This document shows, piece by piece, positions 1 through 6,415 of a DNA stretch of 6,475 nucleotides; the first letter of the stretch is position 1, and every line of letters begins with the position of its first letter. A program made the translations under genes and the position numbers. Source of the DNA: an uncultured Nitrospinaceae bacterium (GTDB lineage: Bacteria; Nitrospinota; Nitrospinia; Nitrospinales; VA-1). The stretch lies in NCBI GenBank assembly GCA_938073925.1, contig CALJGH010000064.1, forward strand, positions 1-6,475. The letters run 5' to 3'. Below the pieces are notes generated by a model. It ran no database searches. It worked only from the letters and a program-made list of their open reading frames with translations, and was not told where the DNA came from.

Positions 1-951
1 AAAAATATTCCTTGGATAAATAATATCCCTCAATTAAAAGAATGGACTCAAAACAATCCTGCTTATATTTTCAATGGTTCTGCTCTCCATAACAAGAAAG
101 AACTACACAGCCTTATCCATTCGAATTCCAAAAATGAGAGAGCTTCTACTTTTCCTATAAACCCAGAGAAACTGAACGAGCTTTTATTAGAAAACCCTAC
201 GGCCATTCAATCTCAACAAGCGGACTTCCCGATTTACGTCCCAGGAGCAACGGAAGCGCAAATACAAAAGCCAGAGGACTTTAAACGCCTTCACGAAATA
301 CAGGTTGGCGGTTCTGGCCTCAGCCACGACAGCTCAATCACACGCATTCTTTCCAGACCAGCTTCACGTTTATTAACACGTATGTTTTTGAATACTCCGG
401 TCAGCCCCAACCAGATTACTCTTCTAAGCTTTTTTTTGGGGCTGGTTTCCGCTTTCCTTTTCCTTCAAGCCTCTTATGGAACCAGTGTCATTGCAGCAAT
501 GCTACTGGTCTTGTCAACTTGGGTGGATGGAGCCGATGGAGAAATCGCACGCTTAAAATTTATGGAAACAGATATCGGGAAAAAATTGGATATCTATTGT
601 GACAATATTATCCATTTTCTAGTGTTTACCGCTATTGGGTGTGGAGTTTATTTCAAAACAGATGAAAGTATTTTTTTGTACCTTGGCGGCTTGGCAGGAC
701 TGGGGGGCTTGACGGCTTTCTTTCTATTGAGCCCTATACTACTTGATAAAAGATCACTCGATAATCAACTGTTTCATATTAGCGAACCTGAACTGGCCGA
801 AAAATTCGCGAACAGAGATTTTATTCATTTCCTATTATTGGTTGCCGTGGTTGATCAGATGGAAATTTTTATTGCAGTCGCAGCGGTGGGAGCCAATCTA
901 TTTGCCGGGTATCTCGTCTATTCCAGACTTCTCAAACTAAAAACGGCCTGA
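1..951 (+). CDS. CDP-alcohol phosphatidyltransferase with N-terminal extension (5' truncated by window edge)
   Basis: The frame is open from base 1 to the TGA at 949-951, so the gene starts left of the window. The ATG at 382 is internal: the amphipathic stretch that normally precedes the catalytic domain (SRPASRLLTRMFLNT, PNQIT) straddles it. Counting codons from base 1, the family motif D(x2)DG(x2)AR(x8)G(x3)D(x3)D is perfect: D176, D179, G180, A183, R184, G193, D197, D201. Several hydrophobic helices (from about residue 137 to the end) make it an inner-membrane enzyme that transfers a phospho-alcohol from a CDP-alcohol to a second alcohol, using divalent metal. The C-terminal stretch (NRDFIHFLLL, then AAVGA) resembles the DIPP-synthase half of bifunctional IPCT/DIPPS. 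Residues 1 to about 110 are soluble and could be the end of a diverged nucleotidyltransferase-like domain, as in fused members; this is inference. Convergent with the cytidylyltransferase-like gene. The acceptor is unknown. Confidence 0.85.
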   Translation, partial: KNIPWINNIPQLKEWTQNNPAYIFNGSALHNKKELHSLIHSNSKNERASTFPINPEKLNELLLENPTAIQSQQADFPIYVPGATEAQIQKPEDFKRLHEIQVGGSGLSHDSSITRILSRPASRLLTRMFLNTPVSPNQITLLSFFLGLVSAFLFLQASYGTSVIAAMLLVLSTWVDGADGEIARLKFMETDIGKKLDIYCDNIIHFLVFTAIGCGVYFKTDESIFLYLGGLAGLGGLTAFFLLSPILLDKRSLDNQLFHISEPELAEKFANRDFIHFLLLVAVVDQMEIFIAVAAVGANLFAGYLVYSRLLKLKTA

Positions 952-967
952 CTTTTCTTTTTCAGGC
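946..967. terminator. Bidirectional hairpin terminator between convergent genes
   Basis: A perfect 6-bp inverted repeat, GCCTGA / TCAGGC, encloses a 10-base pyrimidine loop (CTTTTCTTTT). The left arm contains the plus-strand stop TGA (949-951) and the right arm contains the minus-strand stop (962-964). On the minus strand the stem is followed by CGTTTTTAG; on the plus strand by a T-rich stretch (ACACTTTTCTTTC). It is well placed to end both convergent transcripts, though the stem is short and the T tracts are imperfect. Confidence 0.5.
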
Positions 968-1690
968 ACACTTTTCTTTCAGACTTGATAAATATATATC
1001 GGCTTGTTTAAAATTATCAGGGTCATCAATATCACACCAAAACGATCCGTTGATAGGCATCGCACCTGCCTTCCCCTGCTTAGCCAGAATACGCACACCA
1101 CCTGACAGAGAATCGTCTTGCTGGTTTTTCGAAGATGTTTCAATAGCTGTGAATAACACCGGATCGCATAAGAAAATTCCAGTATCAAAACAATTGTAAG
1201 ACTCTAATCCTTTACCAATTTTTTTAATTTGGTTTTCTTCAACCAAAACCCGCGTTACATCTTTCATATCCACCAATGTATTTTGCAAGTTTTCATCGAC
1301 GGCCAATATAATCCCTTTATTTTCGGAAGAACGGTGGATCAACTGGCTGGCTATTTCAGAGTCAAAAATATGATCTGCCATCAAAAGCAGAAAAGGTTCG
1401 TTCAAATACGGTTGGGCCTTGAGAACAGAAATACCATTGGCTCGTTGCCATTCGTCATTTTCAATGATGGTTATGGGAATATTTTTAGAGCGACTCACTT
1501 CTTCTAAATGCGCACGAACATTGGCACCGTTGTAACCAACCACAACGTAGAAATCATCCACTCCCGCTTTCACAGCAGAATCGATTACTCTATCAATGAG
1601 AGGAATATTTTTAAGAGGCATCAGTGGTTTTGCTTCAGCAAGAGATCTCAGGCGACTGCCCTGCCCAGCCGCAATGATTAAACATTTCAT
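962..1690 (-). CDS. Nucleotidyltransferase, inositol-1-phosphate cytidylyltransferase-like
   Basis: A 242-residue soluble protein of the sugar-nucleotidyltransferase (MobA/RfbA-like Rossmann) fold. It shows the nucleotide-binding loop LIIAAGQGSRL (residues 4-14), the substrate-binding KP at 21-22, ANG at 84-86, the first metal site in MADH (D106), an FDTGIF segment (168-173) and the second metal site WCDID (D220, D222). The order and spacing resemble the IPCT half of archaeal IPCT/DIPPS, which makes CDP-inositol from CTP and inositol-1-phosphate; this comparison is from memory of the family. It would act in the cytosol and supply a CDP-alcohol to the neighbouring membrane transferases. It is the last gene of the minus-strand operon, 76 bases after the flippase-like gene. 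The ATG at 1690 starts right at the N-terminal motif, but its ribosome binding site is weak. Other phospho-sugar or phosphocholine-type substrates, or another NTP, are possible. Confidence 0.8.
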   Translation of the reverse strand: MKCLIIAAGQGSRLRSLAEAKPLMPLKNIPLIDRVIDSAVKAGVDDFYVVVGYNGANVRAHLEEVSRSKNIPITIIENDEWQRANGISVLKAQPYLNEPFLLLMADHIFDSEIASQLIHRSSENKGIILAVDENLQNTLVDMKDVTRVLVEENQIKKIGKGLESYNCFDTGIFLCDPVLFTAIETSSKNQQDDSLSGGVRILAKQGKAGAMPINGSFWCDIDDPDNFKQADIYLSSLKEKCA

Positions 1691-1766
1691 ATCAAATTAT
1701 CCGGTTAAAAGAAAAGCTATTCTTGCATATGAAACTATTCTCTTCAAATCTTTGTTTTTTGTATAT

Positions 1767-2786
1767 TTAGCTCGAATCTTTTGTCATTTCATTTTGCGCT
1801 GCCTGGGCCAAGTCTGAAGGACTCGTCGAATATTGCCATCCAATAACAAAGCCTAGAATGAACCATACAATCTCACGAACCCGTCGCAGCAATGCGGTAG
1901 CGAATCCTAAAGCGGGTTCTCCGGTAATAGCCCCGGTAGCCGATAAAAAAGCGACTTCTTGAGTACCGAGGGTTGCAGGTATGAAAAATGTGCCCGCTCG
2001 CACCAGCTCCACCAAAGTTTCCAAAATAATCGACTCGGCTATCGATATAGGGTGCCCGAGGAAATATAAAATAATATAAATTTCCAAAGCACCCAGATAC
2101 CAGTTCAACAGGTTTAACCCCAACGCCCCGAAAAAGTAAGTGCGTTTTTCTGTATAAAATTGAACCAGTCTGTCATCAAACTCCTGAAGGTGGCTGAGAA
2201 ATTTTTCCAATCGACGGCCCAATGCTTGACGACTGAGCCATCCCCCTGCAATAGAAGTAATCTTTAGCCGTTGAATGAAATAAAATCCAAAAATGCCAAC
2301 AGCAAGTGCGGCTAAACCTAATTTAGAAAACAGGTAATAATTTTCAGGAAAATCGGGGTTGAGGTGAATGAGCAAAACACCCGATGCCATAAAAAAAACC
2401 ATAGATATAAGGTGTGTGGACTCAATCAAGATGATCGAAGCTGCACCCTCTTTATAACCAATCCCATAATATTTTTTAAGAAGATAACCTTTTACGGGCG
2501 CCCCACCAAAAGCACTGAAGGGCAATACCTTTGCAAATGCCGCCCCCACCATTCGCACTTTCCAGAGATCGTAAAGCCATTTTAAATTTAATCTTGTACT
2601 GGGCAAAGTAAACTGCCAAGCTATTGTATCTACCCAAAAAGCAATCCCATAAATAGCTATTACAAAAAAGATACCCCAGCCGGTTGCAATCAGATTCGAC
2701 CATAATAATTCGAGATCGGTCTCAGAAAAAACGTAAACCAGAAGACCAATCCCCACTAGCAGATATAGAAATTTGATTGCTTTCAC
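1767..2786 (-). CDS. Flippase-like membrane protein (lysylphosphatidylglycerol synthase membrane-domain family)
   Basis: A 339-residue multi-pass inner-membrane protein with roughly seven or eight hydrophobic segments (about 4-20, 36-52, 118-140, 154-171, 216-242, 250-285 and 295-318). It matches the UPF0104 / lysylphosphatidylglycerol-synthase transmembrane region family: GGAPVKGYLL (94-103), a conserved acidic-arginine stretch ETLVELVRAGTFFIP (256-270), LGTQE (273-277) and RRVREIVW (301-308). Relatives include HpnL-type proteins and proteins proposed to flip or transport lipid-linked intermediates. There is no aminoacyl-transferase domain, so it is not a full MprF. The GTG start at 2786 has AGGA at 2793-2796, six bases upstream. 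That site lies just after the stop of the preceding CDP-alcohol transferase gene (12-base gap), so the two are probably translationally coupled. The context suggests movement of the cluster's lipid product or carrier across the membrane; direction and cargo are unknown. Confidence 0.82.
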   Translation of the reverse strand: MKAIKFLYLLVGIGLLVYVFSETDLELLWSNLIATGWGIFFVIAIYGIAFWVDTIAWQFTLPSTRLNLKWLYDLWKVRMVGAAFAKVLPFSAFGGAPVKGYLLKKYYGIGYKEGAASIILIESTHLISMVFFMASGVLLIHLNPDFPENYYLFSKLGLAALAVGIFGFYFIQRLKITSIAGGWLSRQALGRRLEKFLSHLQEFDDRLVQFYTEKRTYFFGALGLNLLNWYLGALEIYIILYFLGHPISIAESIILETLVELVRAGTFFIPATLGTQEVAFLSATGAITGEPALGFATALLRRVREIVWFILGFVIGWQYSTSPSDLAQAAQNEMTKDSS

Positions 2787-2792
2787 TCTAGA

Positions 2793-2796
2793 TCCT
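2793..2796 (-). promoter_or_regulatory. Ribosome binding site supporting a GTG start
   Basis: On the minus strand AGGA is followed by six bases and GTG at 2786-2784. It supports the GTG start of the flippase-like gene. It sits three to six bases after the TAG of the upstream transferase gene (2799-2801), in the arrangement expected for coupled translation. Confidence 0.6.
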
Positions 2797-2798
2797 AT

Positions 2799-3455
2799 CT
2801 ATGGATGCCAGCGGCGGGAACTACGGGTAAACTGGAGACACCAATAGGCCTGCGCGCCAATAGCAGCAAAGGAAAGAAGATACCAGATCACACCCCCAAG
2901 ACTAAGAACCAAAACGATAAAACAAAAATCGCTACGAACATTACGCGTATTTAAAACAAAACGGTCCATTTTTGAATCATCATCCTTAATCGATGTCTCT
3001 TCAGCTGTTAATTGGCTGGAGTGGGGTTTGGTTCTGTTTTGGTAAAGCTCAAGAGCGTAGTTTACGGTGCCACCGAAACCAGCCGCTAAACCTGACCAAA
3101 ACCAAATCTGTTGTCCTGTTACAGAAGTCGCGCCCCACCCAAGACAAGTAAAATACACTGCGTGTACTACCCAATCTACAAAAGTGTCATACCGCATTCC
3201 AAAAATACTACGCATGTCCTTAATCCGTGCTATCTCACCATCGCAATTGTCGAGGACATAGCAAATCAGAAATAAAAAAGCGCCAAAGAGAATGGAAAAA
3301 TAATCTCCTCGGATACAAACAACCCCTCCTGCCACACCAAATATCATTCCAAGGGTGGTTATTTGATTTGGGGTAATAGGCGTCTTCTTTAAAAGCATTG
3401 TAACGGGATAAGACAAATGCCTGATGAGAGGCTGAATTTTCTTGGGAGGTTTCAA
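2799..3455 (-). CDS. CDP-alcohol phosphatidyltransferase (second paralogue)
   Basis: A 218-residue inner-membrane enzyme with a complete family motif: D69, D72, G73, A76, R77, G86, D90, D94. PITPNQIT (26-33) precedes the first membrane helix, as in the plus-strand paralogue (PVSPNQIT). Hydrophobic segments lie at about 34-48, 52-68, 95-110, 116-132 and 175-200. An acidic, Lys/Ser-rich loop (about 140-165) separates the helices. It would transfer a phospho-alcohol from a CDP-alcohol onto another alcohol at the cytoplasmic face. Like the first paralogue it resembles DIPP synthases rather than PgsA or PssA; acceptor and donor are inferred only from the cytidylyltransferase-like neighbour. It is the first gene of the minus-strand operon. 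The TTG start at 3455 is chosen because the open frame upstream (back to a TAG near 3554) has no ATG, GTG or other TTG, and GGGGGA lies four bases before it. Confidence 0.85.
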   Translation of the reverse strand: MKPPKKIQPLIRHLSYPVTMLLKKTPITPNQITTLGMIFGVAGGVVCIRGDYFSILFGAFLFLICYVLDNCDGEIARIKDMRSIFGMRYDTFVDWVVHAVYFTCLGWGATSVTGQQIWFWSGLAAGFGGTVNYALELYQNRTKPHSSQLTAEETSIKDDDSKMDRFVLNTRNVRSDFCFIVLVLSLGGVIWYLLSFAAIGAQAYWCLQFTRSSRRWHP

Positions 3456-3459
3456 TTCT

Positions 3460-3465
3460 TCCCCC
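3460..3465 (-). promoter_or_regulatory. Ribosome binding site supporting a TTG start
   Basis: On the minus strand GGGGGA, then AGAA, then TTG at 3455-3453. This purine-rich site is the only good one in the open frame upstream of the second CDP-alcohol phosphatidyltransferase, and it decides the unusual TTG start. Confidence 0.5.
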
Positions 3466-3609
3466 GCTTGAGTTTTAAATGTTTTATCTAGAGTGATGAT
3501 GTTTTCTCGGGTTGGGTTAAATATTGGAAGGAAATCGTTATTCTATCATTTAGCTATATGAAAGAGGCAATCCTAACAGACCTTACTTGGGTGCTCCATC
3601 GAATGCAAA

Positions 3610-3632
3610 AATATTTATTGGAAATAAATATT
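3610..3632. promoter_or_regulatory. 10-bp perfect AT palindrome, candidate operator
   Basis: AATATTTATT and AATAAATATT form a perfect 10-bp inverted repeat around a 3-base GGA centre. It lies in the 229-base divergent intergenic region, 53 bases before the radical SAM start and 155 bases before the transferase start. Its size and symmetry fit a dimeric regulator site, but every arm base is A or T, so chance or a structural AT element cannot be excluded. Confidence 0.35.
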
Positions 3633-3648
3633 CAGACACCTGATTTTA

Positions 3649-3678
3649 TTGGGCAGCAGCCCTTGAAATTGTTACAAT
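3649..3678 (+). promoter_or_regulatory. Candidate extended -10 promoter for the radical SAM operon
   Basis: An extended -10 element TGTTACAAT (3670-3678; consensus TGnTATAAT with one mismatch) lies with a poor -35 (TTGGGC, 3649-3654) at 18 bases spacing. Initiation about seven bases after the -10 would fall at 3685, the A of the ATG, so the mRNA would be leaderless. This agrees with the absence of any Shine-Dalgarno sequence before that ATG. Confidence 0.4.
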
Positions 3679-3684
3679 TAATTC

Positions 3685-5520
3685 ATGCCTTTGAAAATTG
3701 CACTCGTAAATATGCCATTTGGGTTTCATATCTATCCCTCGATCCAATTGGGGACGCTTTCCACGTTGCTGAAGTCCAAAGGCTGTGAAGTAAAAAGCCA
3801 TTATTTAAATCTGCATTTCGCTCATCAGCTTGGGTTGCCCATTTACAACCAACTTTGCGAAAAGAGATTCTTGATTGGAGAGTGGCTATTTTCTCATGCC
3901 CTGTTTGGAGAAAACCCCAAAAATAAAGCCTATCCCGAAAATTTTGCCCCACATATGGAAGATGTTTGCCAGTCCATAGAACGTCCCTTGGACTATTTGC
4001 TGGATGTAAAAACTAAAATGGTTCCCGAATTTCTGAAATGGTGCAGAGATGCAGGAAACTGGGGAGACTTTGATGTAATAGGGTTTTCATCGACCTTCAA
4101 CCAAAATGTTGCCAGTTTGACCTTGGCAAAAATGATCAAGGAAAAATTTCCTCATGTTAAAATTCTATTTGGTGGCTCTAATTTTGAATCGGAAATGGGA
4201 CTCGAATACTTTCGCGTTTCTCCCTGGATAGATTACGTCATTCCCGGTGAGGCAGAAGACATTCTACCGAACTTTGTTAACTACCTGGAGAAAGGCGGCT
4301 CGGTTCCTAAAGGGGTCGTGTATCGACGCGATGACGAAGTGCTCTACGAAGAACCCGATGCCATGTTTGGCAACTTCAGTGATTATGCGGCACCCGATTA
4401 TCAGGATTTTTTCGACCAGTTGCGGGAAATAGACCCGGAATCTTCCCTATTGGAAAACCCGGTCATCCTTTACGAAACGGCTCGAGGTTGCTGGTGGGGA
4501 GAGAAGCATCACTGTACTTTTTGTGGCCTGAACGCCAGCACAATGAAATTCAGGTCCAAGCCTATGGACCAAGTACATACCGACCTCGCCGAGCTTTCTC
4601 AAAAACACGATTCATTTCGATTTCGGCTCGTCGATAATATTCTGGAAATGAAATACATCGATGGAGTTTTTGGAGATCTGGCAGAGAAAAATTTTGATCT
4701 TCAATTTTTCATCGAAGTAAAAAGCAACCTGACTAAAAAACAAATCAAAACCCTGGCGCATGGCGGTGCCAAAGTAATTCAACCGGGAATAGAAAGCTTC
4801 AGCATGAATCAACTCCAGGAAATGGATAAAGGTGTCCGACCCCTACAAAATATACTTTGCATGAAATGGTCCATGTACTACGGAGTTGAAGTGAACTGGA
4901 ATATCTTGATTGGCTTTCCTGGTGAAACAAACGAAGACTATCGACAGCAGATCGATTTGATCAAACTCTTATTCCATTTACCGCCGCCTGAATGTGTCGG
5001 TGATTTATGGCTGGAAAGGTTCAGCCCCTATTTTATGAGACCAGAAGAGTATGGCTTAACCATCACGGCTCCAGGCGAGGCCTACCCATATGTTTACGAT
5101 GGCCTTGACATCGATCATATGAAAATCGCATACGATTTTGAGTTCAAAACATCTACTCAAATCGATCCTGCACTGAAACAGGAACTTTATGATATTGCCG
5201 CAGAATGGAAAAGGCGGCATCAGTCCGAACAATTGCCTTTCCTGATATTCACCAAGTCCATGGACTTTGTAAAAGTCTACGATGATCGATCCTTAAAATC
5301 CACACAAGTTCGATTGGAGGGAACCGCAGCCAAAGCATTTGTATATTGCAACGAGGCCCCAAAAACCATAGATCAAATCAAAGAGCACTTAAACGGCCAC
5401 AATGGCCAGGGAGAGGAATCCGCCGAAGAAGCAATTCGGTTCCTGGAAGAAAAAGGGCTCGTCTATGGTGAACGAGGAAAATATTTTAATTTAGCACTTC
5501 CTCACAACTCCAACCTTTAA
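3685..5520 (+). CDS. B12-binding-domain radical SAM protein, RiPP maturation C-methyltransferase family
   Basis: A 611-residue enzyme. The N-terminal 1-230 region is a Rossmann-like B12-binding-type domain: it opens with KIALVNMPF (4-12), then VIGFSSTFN (131-139), GGSNF (163-167) and PGEAED (187-192). As in many relatives, no DxHxxG cobalamin-histidine motif is visible. The radical SAM domain starts at ETARGCWWGEKHHCTFCGLN, with the 4Fe-4S ligands C269, C277 and C280 in the CX7CX2C spacing typical of the family named RiPP maturation radical SAM protein 1 (TIGR03975). GFPGETNEDY (410-419) is the late radical SAM strand. The last 110 or so residues look like a small winged-helix-type domain ending in a sheet (KYFNLALP). 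Family members are thought to methylate carbon atoms of ribosomally made peptides. The ATG at 3685 is the first in frame after a TAA at 3679 and starts directly at the fold; it lacks a Shine-Dalgarno site. No precursor gene is evident nearby, so the substrate is unknown. Confidence 0.88.
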   Translation: MPLKIALVNMPFGFHIYPSIQLGTLSTLLKSKGCEVKSHYLNLHFAHQLGLPIYNQLCEKRFLIGEWLFSHALFGENPKNKAYPENFAPHMEDVCQSIERPLDYLLDVKTKMVPEFLKWCRDAGNWGDFDVIGFSSTFNQNVASLTLAKMIKEKFPHVKILFGGSNFESEMGLEYFRVSPWIDYVIPGEAEDILPNFVNYLEKGGSVPKGVVYRRDDEVLYEEPDAMFGNFSDYAAPDYQDFFDQLREIDPESSLLENPVILYETARGCWWGEKHHCTFCGLNASTMKFRSKPMDQVHTDLAELSQKHDSFRFRLVDNILEMKYIDGVFGDLAEKNFDLQFFIEVKSNLTKKQIKTLAHGGAKVIQPGIESFSMNQLQEMDKGVRPLQNILCMKWSMYYGVEVNWNILIGFPGETNEDYRQQIDLIKLLFHLPPPECVGDLWLERFSPYFMRPEEYGLTITAPGEAYPYVYDGLDIDHMKIAYDFEFKTSTQIDPALKQELYDIAAEWKRRHQSEQLPFLIFTKSMDFVKVYDDRSLKSTQVRLEGTAAKAFVYCNEAPKTIDQIKEHLNGHNGQGEESAEEAIRFLEEKGLVYGERGKYFNLALPHNSNL

Positions 5521-5529
5521 CTCAAGACC

Positions 5530-6135
5530 ATGGACCATCCAGGATCACAAGGCGAACGAGAACTACAAAAAAAACATAACACCAGTAATAGCGCCAACTC
5601 TTTTTATAATTCACAAGTATTGGATTTATTAAATCCCGAAATGCAGAAATTTATCGAAAACCAGGATATGGTGTTTCTCTCAACGGCTGATTCAAAAGGA
5701 GAATGCGATGCATCCTTTCGGGCAGGCCCCAAAAGCTTTATAAAGGTATTGGACAATAAAACGCTGATGTTTCCGGAGTTTAAAGGGAATGGTGTAATGG
5801 CAAGCTTGGGAAACATATCTGAAAATCCGCAAATTGGATTGATGTTTATCGACTTCTTTCAATCCTCTATCGGGCTCCACGTAAACGGCAAAGCAGAGAT
5901 AATAACGGAAAAAGAGGCGAGCAAACTGGTCAACCCTCTGGACAAAGCCGAAGCGGAAAAAGACGGGCAACACAAAACTAAACTATGGATTAAGATTGAA
6001 GTAGAAGAAGCCTATATCCACTGCTCCAAACATATCCCACGATTGCAAAAAAAAGACAAAACCATTCATTGGGGCACTGATGATGAAAAGTTAAAAGGCG
6101 GCGATTTTTTTAACACCAAGGGATGCAAGTCATAA
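5530..6135 (+). CDS. Pyridoxamine-5'-phosphate-oxidase family split-barrel flavoprotein
   Basis: A 201-residue cytosolic protein. After an N-terminal helix (GERELQKKHNTSNSA, 8-22) it has the split-barrel core: ENQDMVFLSTADSKGECDAS (43-62), FIKVLDNKTLMFPEF (70-84), GNGVMASLGNISENPQIGLM (86-105), FIDF (106-109) and LHVNGKAEI (115-123). A C-terminal helix-and-tail segment contains CSKHIPRL and ends GGDFF. This is the general PPOX family, whose members bind FMN, F420 or heme and reduce or oxidise varied small molecules; it is not PdxH itself, since its order and tail differ. The ATG at 5530 is supported because the N-terminal GERELQ segment is part of the family pattern. It lies nine bases after the radical SAM stop with no good Shine-Dalgarno site, implying coupled translation. 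Co-transcription suggests a redox role with that enzyme (for example electron supply, or modification of the same product), which is inference only. The substrate is unknown. Confidence 0.85.
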   Translation: MDHPGSQGERELQKKHNTSNSANSFYNSQVLDLLNPEMQKFIENQDMVFLSTADSKGECDASFRAGPKSFIKVLDNKTLMFPEFKGNGVMASLGNISENPQIGLMFIDFFQSSIGLHVNGKAEIITEKEASKLVNPLDKAEAEKDGQHKTKLWIKIEVEEAYIHCSKHIPRLQKKDKTIHWGTDDEKLKGGDFFNTKGCKS

Positions 6136-6137
6136 TC

Positions 6138-6412
6138 TCAAACCGATCTCACCCCGGCAAAAGGCATATCTGCGAGGTCTGACATTTCTTATTTGCACGT
6201 TGTAGGTCGCTTAATTCAAATTCATTCAAGTGCGAATGACCACAAGCGCGACTCAAAACTTTCATCAACTCGACAGAAGCACCAAAAAACTTTTCCAGCC
6301 TTGCAGCTGATTCATCAATAATCAGTCTTTTCCTCAGATGCTCTTTTTGTGTGGCAATCCCCACCGGACAATTGTTCGCGTGACAAGCCCTATCGAAATC
6401 CAAACATACATT
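6138..6412 (-). pseudogene. Remnant of the C terminus of an FMN-binding glutamate-synthase-type protein
   Basis: Reading the minus strand, the residues RACHANNCPVGIATQ, then LRKRL, ARLEKFFGASVELMKVL and SRACGHSHLNEFELSDL match the C-terminal end of FMN-binding glutamate synthase (GltB-like) domains. The CHxNxCPVG segment carries two of the 3Fe-4S cysteines. The frame is closed by TAA at 6413-6415, only eleven codons before CHxNxCPVG, so the FMN barrel is missing here. After SDLQRAN one base appears to be lost near 6186-6193. Dropping into the next frame restores the usual ending (EMSDLADMPFAGV) with a TGA at 6138-6140; without the shift the frame ends in non-family sequence at 6149. The nearest in-frame start would be a TTG at 6403. 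The gene is therefore broken at both ends of this piece. It converges on the PPOX-family gene two bases beyond that gene's stop. A frameshift from sequencing error could explain the 3' lesion but not the upstream stop. Confidence 0.65.
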
Positions 6413-6415
6413 TTA

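Noticed and set aside
382..951. ATG at 382 as the real start of the first transferase gene.
   Set aside because: The frame is open to base 1 and the family's pre-helix (SRPASRLLTR) lies upstream of this Met, so it is internal.
1229..1507. ORFs of 60-93 residues antisense to the main genes (for example 1229-1507, 1596-1817, 2364-2585, 3683-3952, 5692-5973).
   Set aside because: They lie wholly or mostly within strongly supported genes on the other strand, have no family resemblance or ribosome sites, and are reading-frame shadows.
1..3455. Di-myo-inositol phosphate osmolyte synthesis as in hyperthermophiles.
   Set aside because: Base composition and protein style do not suggest a hyperthermophile, there are two separate transferases and a flippase-like protein, and the cytidylyltransferase is a separate gene. 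The resemblance is kept only as a guide to the chemistry.
3540..3570. A minus-strand promoter (TTGCCT ... TAGAAT) for the lipid operon.
   Set aside because: The spacing is 19 bases and the -35 match is poor, so it is not better than chance in AT-rich sequence.
3651..3662. Small inverted repeat GGGC-AGCA-GCCC before the radical SAM gene.
   Set aside because: Only four base pairs; too short to call an operator or terminator, and no T tract follows.
3558..3788. A 76-residue plus-strand ORF just before the radical SAM gene, considered as a precursor peptide.
   Set aside because: It overlaps the radical SAM gene by 104 bases in another frame, has no ribosome binding site, no recognisable leader or repeated core, and spans the candidate palindrome and promoter.
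5530..6135. The split-barrel protein as PdxH (pyridoxamine phosphate oxidase proper).
   Set aside because: It lacks the PdxH C-terminal signature and its N-terminal and tail segments fit the broad, uncharacterised PPOX group instead.
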